A DNA stretch of 64,000 bases from Plantago major. Taxonomy: Eukaryota; Streptophyta; Magnoliopsida; Lamiales; Plantaginaceae. The translations under genes were made by a program, and so were the position numbers. This document shows, piece after piece, positions 10,748-20,909 of this stretch. The number at the start of each line of letters is the position of its first letter. The first letter of the stretch is position 1. Location: assembly GCA_026545765.1 (NCBI GenBank), contig CM048842.1, forward strand, positions 33,362,370 to 33,426,369. Direction: 5' to 3'. The notes under the pieces were generated by a model. The model did not search any database, was not told where the DNA came from, and saw only the letters and a list, made by a program, of their open reading frames with translations.

Positions 10748-12119
10748 ATGGCACCCAAGAGAAAGAATGTGTCCAACAAGAAACAGAAGACAGGAGAAAG
10801 AAGCTCACGTGCTAAGGTTACATCTCCAAGGATTAAGCCGGACGCTTATGGTTTCAAGCTGAGTAGAGAAGCGGATAATTTCATAATCAAGCACTTCAGC
10901 AAACCAAGAAGCATTATAGCGGAGCGAGGGATGAGAATCTACGAAAATGATACCCCTGTCACGGAAGCTATTTACAATTGCATAAGGAGGCTAGGATGGC
11001 AAAAGCTAATCAGGATGAGGAGAGAGTATGACACGTCTTTGGCCAGAGAGTTCTACATTAACTTCTCTGATCGAAGCGATGACGGATTCGTACCTATTCG
11101 GAGGAAGATGGTGGAGTACACTTCAGACTCCATCAACTGATTTCTTCAAACACGGACGGAGTACAATCCCAGCCAGTACAATGGAATCTTTGACCTGGAA
11201 GCAACTTGCAATGACTTGTGGGAAGAGGAGACATTGTAAGCTGTTAGCCACACAAACTTCAATGCACAACGAAGGGTTCGAATGTTGGGCCATTGGCTAC
11301 TTAACCCACTCGCAAGGTCTGGGCACATTGGGTTCAATATAACTTGATTCCCAACTCCACCTTCACCAAGATGTTTGCTCCTACTGGCCGATTGATAGCG
11401 ACATTGATCAGGAACAAGTTAGTTAACGCAGGAGACATCGTCTTAGTAGAAACATTTGCACATCGGCATAGCCCTAAGGCGTTAGGTTTTCCGTGTTTGA
11501 TCACCGAGATGTGTGAGGCCGCAGGAGTGCCAAACATCGTCAAGAATGGTCAACAGAAGGGTAGATTTAAAGGAAGTACGAACTATTGAGGCAACTGCGG
11601 AAAACTGGAATGCTCTACGGCAAGATCAGGTGAGCTAAGGCTTGGAGAAGGAGGATGATAGAGACTTTGATCCCGAGGATAACACAGGGTACGATGAAAT
11701 ATCTGTAGAAGAGACTGATGACGAGAACGAGGATCCACCACACTCCGATGAAGAAGATCTAACTGCAGATTTTCAGTGGTGGAGTACCCGATTTCAGGAG
11801 TGGTTGGAGCCCAAGTTTGAGCATATTGAGGGGAGGCAAAACGTGCTAGCCTCCGATTACTCGGAGTTACGGGGGTGCTACCAAGGACTTACTGTAGATT
11901 TTAGGAGCATACATGGAGTATCGCAGTGGTTTGGTGAGCATTTGGATCAGTGGGACTCATGTTCTTCAAGTCTTTCACAGCACGTCTTTGTCGGACACAA
12001 AGACGACTGAGCACCTAGCGCAACTGGAGCATATGCGCAAAGCTCAGATGGATGATTGGCAGCAGCGGTATGGAGGAGGATCGTCTTTCGGACCCCAAGG
12101 TCCGCCCTCTTTCCATTGA
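10748..12119 (+). pseudogene. Ath1 ORF2: putative plant transposon protein domain
   Basis: The frame opens with MAPKRKNVSNKKQKTGERSS, a basic, nuclear-signal-like start. It continues with READNFIIKHFSKPR, GWQKLI, LAREFYINFS and the VPIRRKMVEY stretch. Later frames hold TKMFAPTGRLIATLIRNKLV and ALGFPCLITEMCEAAGVPN. These match the 'putative plant transposon protein' domain (PF20167-like) seen in many plant retroelement ORFs; its function is unknown. Frame changes near 11140 and 11340 and a stop at 11589 break it. The acidic tail (11642-12010) and a Gln/Gly-rich end (to 12119) look like the C-terminus. Confidence 0.75.
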
Positions 12120-13499
12120 TCATGCCGACCGAGGCATACTACGGGCGGTAACTCTACAAAGTTACTCTTTTTATTTATTCTTAAATGTCTCGGTATGAAC
12201 TTATTACGCTGCTGTGTATATATGTATATATGTGTTCTTTGTTTTTTCTATTTTTAGTTTGGTGGTGTTGAGTGCTATGTTAGCCACTTTTGTGTGTGAG
12301 TCGTCTTTTGGCCTATTTCAAAATTTTTTGTGTGTCGAGTTTGAGTTCTTTTGACAAGTCGGTTATCTATTGCGAAAGATAAGCCTTTTACTCATGTGTT
12401 CTTTGATGGCCTTTAACTAGTACTAAGGAATTTTCAAAAATTATTCTAGTAGGATGAGCAAGGAAAATCGTTGCGCCACTTCATATACATGTGCACTCTT
12501 TTTAAAACAGGTATGACGAACGACATTTTTCGACTTGTTATCTCGATTCCCAAACCCGTTCCAAGGAACATGTTTGGGGAGAATGGTACTTGTTACTTCA
12601 TACTCAGGCTCACCACACTCTATATTTTGAGCATTTGGTCGATTTTGAAAAATTGCTTTGTATTGCTTGCTGCCGTTCTAAAAAAAGAAAAAAGAAAAAA
12701 AATCTCGAAGTGTTTTCACAGGATCCTTATGATCGTTTGAGATCGTGTTGGGCATTTCCAAATACTACCTATAAACCAACGCGGGGCTGATTGTGCGTAT
12801 GCTGTGAGGGTTGATGGTTATGTTCTCAAATTGCATGACAAATACTACCTATAAACCAGTGAGTGGGCAGTTCTCGTATGTTGTGAGGGTTGATGGGGTG
12901 TACTCCAAACCGACATGCACAAAAGTGCGGATCTTGAGCAACCTATTGGGATACACTTGCGAAATTGAGATAAAAAATGAAAAAATGAAAAAATATGAAA
13001 ATCTGTGCAAAAAGAGCAAAGCACAAGAAAAAGAAAAGAAAAATAATACGTGCAAAAAGAGCAAAGCACGAGAATGACAGCTATTTCTATTCTATGTATT
13101 GATTTCGACCCTTTTCACCAAAAAGTCCTTTCTGATTCGTTTGAATTGAGTGCAAAAGCATGTAATATTAGTGGTAGCTATGTGACGTTTGTTGTCACCT
13201 TCCTAAGTTAAGTCCTGAGCGATTACCTTTATTTATTGGACACTTCCAGAAGAGTGACTTGAGTTGCACTTATATTATCCTTTTGTGAGGGACTGCTAGG
13301 GTAAGTCAAAGTTTTATTTACTTGTGAAACGGAAGATTGTGATCTTTGCTAAGCTACTTGCCAACGTTGGGGCATACAAGTTTACATCAGTTTTAGGCTT
13401 GACTCTTGCAATAGTTGTTCTGGTAGCTTGTTGATTGAACTCTTCTGTGTTGTGTCGTGTCTATGTGTTTTTTCTTTTCTAGGATGTTTTAGAGTTTTG
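12120..13499 (+). other. Ath1 3' non-coding region with conserved blocks
   Basis: No coding sequence. Blocks shared with Ath2 and Ath3 are visible: a GTATGACGAACGACAT motif (12511), a polypurine-tract-like GTTTGGGGAGAA (12572), and a duplicated block (12759-12838 and 12839-12930, unit about 80 bp) with AATACTACCTATAAACC and GTGAGGGTTGATGG. A small stem-loop GCAC-AAAA-GTGC lies at 12917-12928, and a run of AAAAGAGCAAAGCAC repeats at 13009-13070. Function unknown; conservation across three elements suggests RNA-level roles. Confidence 0.7.
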
Positions 13500-13537
13500 T
13501 TTGCTCGAGGACGAGCAAAGGTTCGGTTTGGGGAGTT
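13500..13537 (+). promoter_or_regulatory. hairpin and polypurine tract of Ath1
   Basis: TTTGCTCG-AGGA-CGAGCAAA forms a perfect 8-bp stem with a 4-nt loop (13500-13519). The polypurine tract GGTTTGGGGAGTT follows (13525-13537) and abuts the 3' LTR. The tract is the known primer for plus-strand DNA; the hairpin has no assigned role but recurs in Ath3. Confidence 0.85.
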
Positions 13538-14726
13538 TGATGAGTCGATATTTTAACGAATCATTTAGTTTTTTTAGCCGTATTTTGTTATGTCCTTTAG
13601 CCTTTTTTATAGTATTTTAGTGCATTTTCACGTTTGGGTATTTTTTGTGTTTTTGTACCTTTTTAGGTGTTTTTAGGTAAAAGGCAAGAAGATGGAGGAC
13701 CAATGTGCAAATTAAAGCTTATCCAAGCTTCTAGAAGCACACTAAGGCCAAGTAGTGGGCCATTACTCCAAGGAGGTGACAAGGAGGTTGAGAAAAGGGA
13801 GTGAAAATAGGAAGAAGTGGGAAAAATGGGAGTTTCCCCGGATGGGAGGCTCACCGCGGTGAGCTCCATCAACACGGAGGCAAACCACAGTTCAAATAAA
13901 CAAAGCAGAAAGCAAACTGCCTCGCATAAGACCAGGCCGCGGTGAGCTAGGAAGCCAAAGGAGGCTCACCGCGGCGAGTGCTGCCAAGACCAGTTCAATT
14001 TATGATTTCTGGCAGATTTTTCCCATGATTTCAAATTTCTACTTCCTTGGTTCTATAGATAGGTCACTTGTATTCAATATTTTTGATATCTTCATACCTT
14101 CTAGTTTATATTTCTTTCAATTCAAGCATTGTAAACACTCTAGAGATTCAATCTCTCTTTCAATTGAAGTATATTTTCTTTCAGACGATCTTTTGTCACT
14201 GACGTATCCAGGTATCAATCGTACAATTACTATTTACTTTGTATGTGATAGGTTGTTACCTCTGATTACTGAATCTTGGTGTATTGATGTGAACTTGCTA
14301 GTGTCGTAATCATTAATTAGGCTATATCCGTATGATTACATAGCTCGTGACAGGCTCTTTGTAGTGATTACGTACTTGTAGCCCGTATTTAGTTGAACTA
14401 GCAATAGCAAGGTGATGAACTGCGACTAGGTAACCGAAATTGGTCCTCTTGTATCAGCACACTTCATGAAAGGATTTATTTACTTCATTGTTAGTATAAT
14501 TGCATGATCTAGGTATTACCTTGTCTTGTGATTATTAGATTCTATTCTAGGGTTGAAGTATCACTATCCACACTATTTGTTTACAACCAACACAAGCGAG
14601 TCTATTCTATAGAACTAGCTTAATCAATTCCTCGAGAGAACGACCCTGTGGTTAAAAGCCTTGTCTGTCTATAACAGTCGCTTTTTCTACTTGTGTTAAT
14701 ATAAGTAGTAATTTCTGAGCGCATCA
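13538..14726 (+). repeat. 3' LTR of Ath1 (1189 bp)
   Basis: It starts TGATGAGTCG after the polypurine tract and ends GAGCGCATCA, with inverted TGATG/CATCA termini. It carries GC-rich palindromes (CTCACCGCGGTGAG at 13850-13863, a near copy at 13965-13978, a half site at 13937) upstream of a weak TATA-like TATAGATA at 14054. Ath2 LTR sequence resumes at 14727. Confidence 0.93.
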
Positions 14727-15256
14727 CTCTGCTTTTGCTACTTCTTTATATACCATGATATATTAATGGAATAGTTATTAGTCGTAAATCGTGGTTATAC
14801 AACTCTATACATCCTTCGTGGTGTGATGTTACTCACGAGTGACACAAAGTTTTATTAAACCGGTAGATTTCGCCGATCGCATTGAAAGCACCATAGTATT
14901 ATGCCCTGCAGTCGTTAGAGGTAATCACGTAGGATTTTAACTAGGAAGTTGGGAGTAGCATAGCAGAGGGAGGTTGGGGAACCTTTATGCCTTTCCATCA
15001 TTGATTTACAACAAAGAAATTTAGGGTTTACTGCAATTCAATTATTCTGTCTGAGATCAAACTGTTTACTTTTCTGCATTCAATTACAACGTTATTTGCT
15101 TGTTCCTATGCTAAGTGTCCGTGGAGAACGACATCCCGAGTCAGCTTTCGACTATAATCTGTGGATTTGAGGACATCCGACTTATAAATTTAATCTTGAT
15201 TGTGTTTAGGGATTACAGGTTCTACAACGAAAATCGAAATCTTTGAGTGCACATCA
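14727..15256 (+). repeat. 5' LTR of Ath2, last 530 bp
   Basis: It matches 58604-59129 of the 3' LTR throughout, with scattered substitutions and small indels (for example at 14831-14900), and ends GTGCACATCA. The first ~700 bp of the LTR are missing because Ath1 inserted here and the DNA left of Ath1 was lost. Confidence 0.92.
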
Positions 15257-15261
15257 AAATT

Positions 15262-15279
15262 TGGCGCCGCTGCCGGGGA
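15262..15279 (+). promoter_or_regulatory. primer-binding site of Ath2 (tRNA-Asp type)
   Basis: tggcgccgctgccgggga lies five bases after the LTR end. It is a near-consensus Athila primer site; a perfect tRNA-Asp complement would have T at the tenth position. Confidence 0.85.
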
Positions 15280-15560
15280 CACTTGACCGCTCAAGCAAGT
15301 TTCGATCATCCGAGATAAGTTGAAATCTTTCTTTCACTTTTTAATTTACGCACTGTCTCTTTTAATACGTATATCATAAACCCAAAAAATCGTAAAACCT
15401 GTGGAATCGCTTTCTACAACAAAAAATCCGAAAAATATTTTCTATTCCGTATTAGTTTGCTTTCTTATTAAAAAATCAAAAAACAAGTAACTTTAAATTT
15501 CTGTTTATTATCTTTCTAGCATTTTTATTCTTATCTATAAAGGTTTGTCAGTTACTCTTT

Positions 15561-16500
15561 ATGCAAGGCAGGAGAAGCGCGGGAACACCAGTAGTACCGT
15601 TTAAAGACGACATAGATAAGCTTGAAAGGCAAAGACTGTTTACTACCGTAATGGAAGCATCCAGCAACATGGGTGGAGAAGAAAACAACAACGACAATCC
15701 ATCTGGGAATGTCGACACTTCTGAACTTGAACAACTGCTTAAGATCCGACTTGAGATTCAAGTTGAAAGGGAAGAACTGGAACATGAAAGGCCAAGGATA
15801 GCCGAGGAAAGATTGAGGTTAGATGAGAACCGTAGAAGGGATGACTACGCAAGGGTATAACTGATGGATGAAGATGATAGACCTAAGCGCGACTACGTTA
15901 TGCCAAGGCTTACACCGCATACTTCGAGCATCTATCTGGAGAGGATTGCGAGAGAGTATGATTTGAAAGGAACTCATCTGGACCAGCTACCACACTTCTA
16001 CGGGAACCCGACTGAGGACCCGATGCACTTTATGAGAGAATTCTACACAATAGTTGGAGGAATACCATTGAACGGGCTTATGGAATGTCAACTCAGAAGG
16101 AAAGTCTTCCCTAGCTGCCTTAAGGACAAGGCGAAGAACTGGCTTATCTCACTACAGCCAGGCAGTTTGACTACATGGGACGAGGTCTTCAATAAGTTTA
16201 TGCTCTGGTACTTCCCATTGAAGAAGACATTCGACCTGAAGAGCCAAATCCAAAACTTCAACTAACTAGATGGAGAAACATTCTACGAAGCATGGGAGAG
16301 ATACGTGGATCTACTTCTGGTGTCCGATGCACTCTTATGCACTGTTCGACAAGGTCAACAACTTTTATAGGGAATTGACTCTATCAGCCAAGCACTTATT
16401 TATGCTCAGCCAAGCACTCTTATTGTTTTGTGGGAAAGAAGAGCGGAAAACCCTGGCCCCAGTTCGAGAAATTGGTTTGGGGGAGAAGTGGAAGATGATC
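15561..16500 (+). pseudogene. Ath2 gag (Retrotrans_gag-like)
   Basis: A charged N-terminal part (15561-15860) has a Glu/Arg-rich coiled-coil-like stretch near residues 55-95 and ends at a TAA. A second frame (15864-16265) carries the gag core: LPHFYGNPTEDPMHFMREFY, KVFPSCLKDKAKNWLISLQP, TTWDEVFNKFMLWYFPLKKT. It ends at TAA just before the usual continuation (LDGETFYEAWERYVDL) in the same frame after the stop. Downstream sequence decays. Gag would form the particle shell. Sequence and length fit the Athila/Tat gag group. Two in-frame stops and later indels inactivate it. Confidence 0.88.
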
Positions 16501-17407
16501 ATCATCAAAAGGTAACCTTGTTGGCCCTACTGTTTATTACCGGTGCTGAAATCACTAGCTCTTGCTCCAGAAAAAATGGAAAAGAAAGTACCGAAAAAAG
16601 CAAAGGTACAAAAGTCTCGGAGTGGATCTTTTTTCCTTGTGATCACTGTTTTTGTGTTGGGCATATTACAGATACTACTCCCATACCAGCGTGGCCCTAA
16701 AAGCTACATGTCCGTGAGGGTTGATGGCATGTATACCAAACCAGCACGCACAAAAGTGTAGTATTCGGTAAAACAGACACTACCAAAAAATGTAGACACT
16801 AAAAGAGCCCAATGATGGCCAACCAAAAGCATACGGGTCGGTAAGACGACTGCAAAAAATAGTATGCTAAAAGAAAAAGAAAAATAAGATAGAAAAATAT
16901 AGGAGCAAGTAGTCTATGTGTGAAGCAACCGATGGAGTAGTTACGGTGATAGAAGAGAAATTGAATATTTGTCATTACGAGAAGACGAAGTCGAAGGAAG
17001 GAACTCGGTGTCCGAAAGGATAAGTCCCCATTAAATACTCTTTATTCTACCTTGTTATCTTTTAATGATACTTGGCCTTTCACTCATCTATATATTATCC
17101 TACCTATTTTACTTACCAAGCCAACCTGAGTACTACTTTGATTTGTGCCTTGACTTTTGGGAGAAGAATTGCATAACGTTACCGCGAGGTAATGATTTTG
17201 AAGTAGACCTATAAGGACATTGGGTTACACTTGTAACCGCTGGCTGTAGTGAGTGATGCTTACTTGTCACTTGTTTGCTGTGGAGTCATGAAGTTGGAGT
17301 TGAAACTAAGCGATTCAGTTGAGTTTGAAAACCTTAAATTGGTTACTTGTCTATGTGGTGGTTTATTCTTGCTGCTCATTTCATGGTCACTTATTAATTA
17401 TCGTTAT
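16430..17407 (+). other. Ath2 3' non-coding region
   Basis: No supported gene. It contains the polypurine-tract-like GGTTTGGGGGAGAAG (16474-16488) and the block shared with Ath1 and Ath3 (16670-16790: GTGAGGGTTGATGGC, then CGCAC-AAAA-GTG at 16747). It also has TTTTGGGAGAAG at 17155. The CACTA element interrupts it at 17408. Confidence 0.65.
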
Positions 17408-17690
17408 GACTACAAAAAAACTGGGTTTTAGCGACGGAAAGGTTATCTGTCGCCCCTTAACGACGGATCGATGATTTTAGCGACGGATAGGGCATTTCAC
17501 CCTATCCATCGTTATATCCGTCGCTAAATAGCGACGGATAGACTATCCGTCGTTAAGTCTTTGTTGAATTTTTTTTTTTAAAAAAAAGAAAAATAGAAAA
17601 TTAACGACGTATAGATTATCCATCGTTAAAAGTAAAAAAAAAAAAAAATAAAACCAGCGACAGATAGCTTATCCGTCGCAAAAAAGTCAG
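17408..17690 (+). repeat. left terminus and subterminal repeats of CACTA
   Basis: At least eight copies of a TAGCGACGGATA-like motif occur in both orientations, some as back-to-back pairs (GCGACGGATAGACTATCCGTCGT, split here only to show the palindrome: arms ACGGATAG and CTATCCGT around 17533-17550). Such subterminal arrays are known transposase-binding regions in En/Spm elements. Confidence 0.88.
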
Positions 17691-17878
17691 TTTTCTTTCC
17701 CATTTCTTCTCTGCTTCTGTTTTCTTCTTCTCCCGTTTTTCAATTTCGCCATTTGTGAAGTCCGACCAAAACTCGATCATTCCGGCCAATCTTGGACTAT
17801 TTTCGAAGCTCTTTTAACAAGGAACTCGGGTGGCCCTTCAATTTCATCCTTCTTCGGCTATTTTTCCCGTAATTGAAG

Positions 17879-18480
17879 GTATTAATCTAAAACCCTTACT
17901 TTTCTAAATTTGGGAGTTTTGCTAATTTCGATCAATTGTATGTTTTTAAACTCATCTACTAGCTAATATAGCTTATATTAAGTAGTGGTGCAATTGATTG
18001 ATTTATTGTGAAATTGATTTGTTACTATGATGTTTGTAAGTATGTACGGTATTTAGTTTGATGTTTTCGTATATGTATTAGGATTAGTGGTTGTAGTATA
18101 TTGATGTTTGTAGGATTTGGTTGAGTATTTTGAGACCATTTAGATTTAGTGATTTTAGTGGTTGTAGTATAATTGGCTCGTATAATTCGTAAAATGCATG
18201 TAATTTATAATTCGTATAAAAAATTGGTAATTGTAATGGGAATATAGTACATGAATTGGTAATTCGTATAAAAATTGGTAATTCGTATAAAAAAATTGGT
18301 AATTCGTATCATTCGATGGGAATATAAATTGGTAATTCGTATAAAAAATTGGTAATTGGTAATTTATAATTCGTATAATTGAAATGCTTTTAATTTATAA
18401 TTTGGTAATTCATATAATTGAAATTGCATGTAGTTATATACTAACACATTTTTCTTGTATTTGTTGCATGTTTTTGCAGA
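17879..18480 (+). other. 5'-leader intron of the CACTA gene with AT-rich tandem repeats
   Basis: A donor (TGAAG|GTATTAAT, 17879) and acceptor (TTTTTGCAG|ATG, 18480) bracket a 602-bp AT-rich intron. From about 18180 to 18420 an irregular unit, AATTGGTAATTCGTATAAAA, recurs five or more times. Pyrimidine-rich leader sequence lies before the donor (17690-17870). Confidence 0.65.
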
Positions 18481-18989
18481 TGCCGCGACATAGGCGACCC
18501 ACATACCGTTCTCCCCCATGCGGCCAGTCAGAGGGTAGTCGAGGAGGGGGGTCAGGCTCAGAGGAGCAGGGTAGTCAGAGCAGCAGCCGCTCTACGGTTC
18601 CTGAGACCCGACCTGGTTCGAGCAGGGGCTCGAATCCGATCTTCGGGAACTTACAGGACGACGATTGTCCCTACACTGAGTTTGAGGTCGGGGCTCATTG
18701 GAAAGGGAAGCCTGTGTTGTTCCCATTGGGTAGAGACAAGTAAGTATTATGCATTCCTTTATATATATAGAACATATCTTAAGATAATTTATGTCACATC
18801 ATAGATAGACTATACTAATTAATATTTGTTTCTTGTATCTTATATATTGATAACAGGTTATGGCCTTCAGATGCAGCCGCTAAACTCGGTGACATCTTTC
18901 GGAGCAAGAGGGAGCCCCTGGGGGAGGGGGGCGAGAAGTGGTCGTGCATCTCGGACCGGATGAGAGGCGAGTACTTTGATGAGTTGTGG
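18481..18989 (+). pseudogene. CACTA gene exons 1-2 (plant transposase, Ptta/En/Spm-like)
   Basis: Exon 1 (18481-18739) starts MPRHRRPTYRSP, is rich in Ser/Gly/Gln, and ends FPLGRDK at a GTAAGT donor. Exon 2 (18857-18989) follows a TAACAG acceptor and reads LWPSDAAAKLGDIFRSKREP, KWSCISDRMRGEYFDELW, with another GTAAGT donor. This is the N-terminal part of the PF03004-type protein, the En/Spm accessory DNA-binding class. The next intron contains all the nested LTR elements, so exon 3 lies 36 kb away near 55300. Splice sites and phase fit well. Confidence 0.8.
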
Positions 18990-19029
18990 GTAAGTTTAAA
19001 TCTGACATTCCTTTATTTGTTGTTATAAT

Positions 19030-19867
19030 TGTTGTTACGGACATGCGTCCAATCCGTTAAGGGCGCCATAGAGCGTGTCCTAAAGCGCATCACGACTTAA
19101 TTAGCCAATTCAGTACTGGTCCGACCTCACATGGTCCGTCCAAAGTGAATCAACCAGTACGCTAAAGTCGCTACACCCTCACAGCTAGTCCGAGCTAGCT
19201 AGGAAAAGGACTTCTAATCCTGGCTACGTCAGTACAGAGATGCCAAATGGACCGGACGAGAGAATCTCGGACGCCACCATCACATCAAGACCAAACGTAT
19301 AACAGAACTACTGAGATACTTCCGTGAGACTCTTGGCTCGGACATCCAGAGTTACCCAAGGGCAGATCAACCAGGCAGACAGATCTGTCCGAGGGACCAA
19401 CACGGACCCAACAGGCGGAACAGTACTCAAGTAGGGGAAAGGTCCAAACTACCCTCCCAGGCCCATTGATTAGTATTGGATTACTGTTCACTAATGGGCC
19501 ATGGGCCAAAGGTAGCATTGGTGTCCAAATCTGAAATGTACACTTGGCATCATCTTGTGAGCCAACTCATAAGCATGTGATAACTATAAATATGGTACAA
19601 GGTCCATGACCTTAAGGAAAGCGATATCAAAGGGAGAATCCCTAAATATTATCATAATCCCTCATAACTATTACATTGAGAGCTTCCAACTCTCTCTTGA
19701 GTAAAGTCTCTTACCGGATTGACATAGGCAATCCGGGTAACCCATTCTAACCCCCCCACTTAGTCCTTTCAGGTACACATACTTGGATCAGCACTACTTC
19801 GGACCTCAAGTCGGAGGCGGGCCATAGATTAGGTTATTTGTAATAGTTTAGTTAGTTAGTGTTGGAG
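19030..19867 (+). repeat. 5' LTR of the Tat element (3' end deleted)
   Basis: It matches 30545-31375 closely except for an indel-rich patch at 19312-19422. The last ~17 bp present in the 3' copy (to CCCTCAACA) are missing. A TATA box, TATAAATA, lies at 19585-19592. Confidence 0.93.
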
Positions 19868-19876
19868 ACAGAGGCT

Positions 19877-20883
19877 TCCACAGGGAGAGAAGTCCACCGA
19901 GGGGATACGCAGATTATACCCGCCTTAACAGACCAAGATCCGACATCTTGGCAACTATCATCGAGAAAAAGCTGGACGTTCAATGGCCCAAGCCCACTCA
20001 CAACAACAGGAAGAATAGGGATGCAAAGGGGTATTGCAAGTTCCACAAGTGCCGTGGTCACGAGGCGATGGTATATCGACTAAAAATAGAGGTTGAACAC
20101 CTGGTACGAGAAGGCAAGCTCAAGGAGCACATCTACACGGGTGAACCCTCTAGGCACGATAGAGCGGAGCGAAGAAGGGAGGATAATGCTACAGAATTAC
20201 CTCCTCGTCCGCTATCTCTGCCACCTCCGCCAGCTCACCGTCCGCCCCATACGGATAGACATCTGTATAGACACTGCGACGGTATGGATATGGAGAACCC
20301 TCCCTACAGCGGAGTAATCAACACCATTGCGGGCGGGCCATCAGGAGGTGACAGTAGGAACGCAAGAGAGAGGACTACACAAAATCTTCGGAACAACGAT
20401 AGGGCGTACGCTGCTCCAGTGATTCAGGGTACAAACGCTATATTTTTCGATGATAGTGAGATTCCTCTTCCTACGGCAGGAGGAGAGGACATCGATGATC
20501 CAGATGTTCCGCTAGTGGTTTCCTTGACTATCGCAACTTATCGAGTGAATAAGATTTTGGTAGACACCGGGAGTTCCTCGAATATCATTTCCAAAAGAAC
20601 ACTGGACCAGATGGCCCTAGGGAGAATCCAATACGAAAAGGTCCATACCTCTATATTGGGATTTGGAGGGGGAACAGTTCGACCCCTGGGAAGTGTCATG
20701 TTGCATGTTTCGCTTGGTAATTTCCCGAAAAGGGTTACTCAGTTGGTCCGATTTGTAGTGGTGGATCGTACCTTCGACTACAACGCCATCTTTGGGCGCC
20801 CGGGGCTTAATCAATTCCGAGCTATCCCCTCCACTCTCCATAACAGAATGAAGTTCCCAACCCCGTTTGGAGTCGGAGAATAG
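19877..20883 (+). pseudogene. Tat gag C-terminus and protease
   Basis: The remaining gag end has a KGYCKFHKCRGHEAMVYRLK stretch, a His/Cys-rich sequence typical of Tat/Retand gag in which the usual C-terminal Cys appears replaced. It is followed by a proline-rich linker. The retropepsin domain has ILVDTGSSSNIISKRTLDQM near 20560 (active-site DTGSS) and ends with FDYNAIFGRPGLNQFRAIPS near 20790. The frame stays open from about 19948 to 20883. Most of gag was lost in the deletion that also removed the primer site. The protease itself looks intact. Confidence 0.9.
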
Positions 20884-20909
20884 GTTGGAAACATCCGCGA
20901 AGCCTGGGA

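Larger units (their letters stand above)
8230..14726 (+). mobile_element. Athila-like non-autonomous LTR retrotransposon (Ath1), 5'-truncated
   Basis: A truncated 5' LTR (8230-8481) and a full 3' LTR (13538-14726) share a near-identical 252-bp end. The internal region has a primer site with the tggYgccgctgccgg wording typical of Athila elements, a retropepsin-like fragment, a second ORF (putative plant transposon protein domain) and a hairpin plus polypurine tract before the 3' LTR. No RT, RNase H or integrase is present, so it depended on another element. It inserted into the 5' LTR of Ath2, which resumes at 14727. Ty3/Athila-like is the best lineage guess, from primer site and 3' region. 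Confidence 0.85.
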
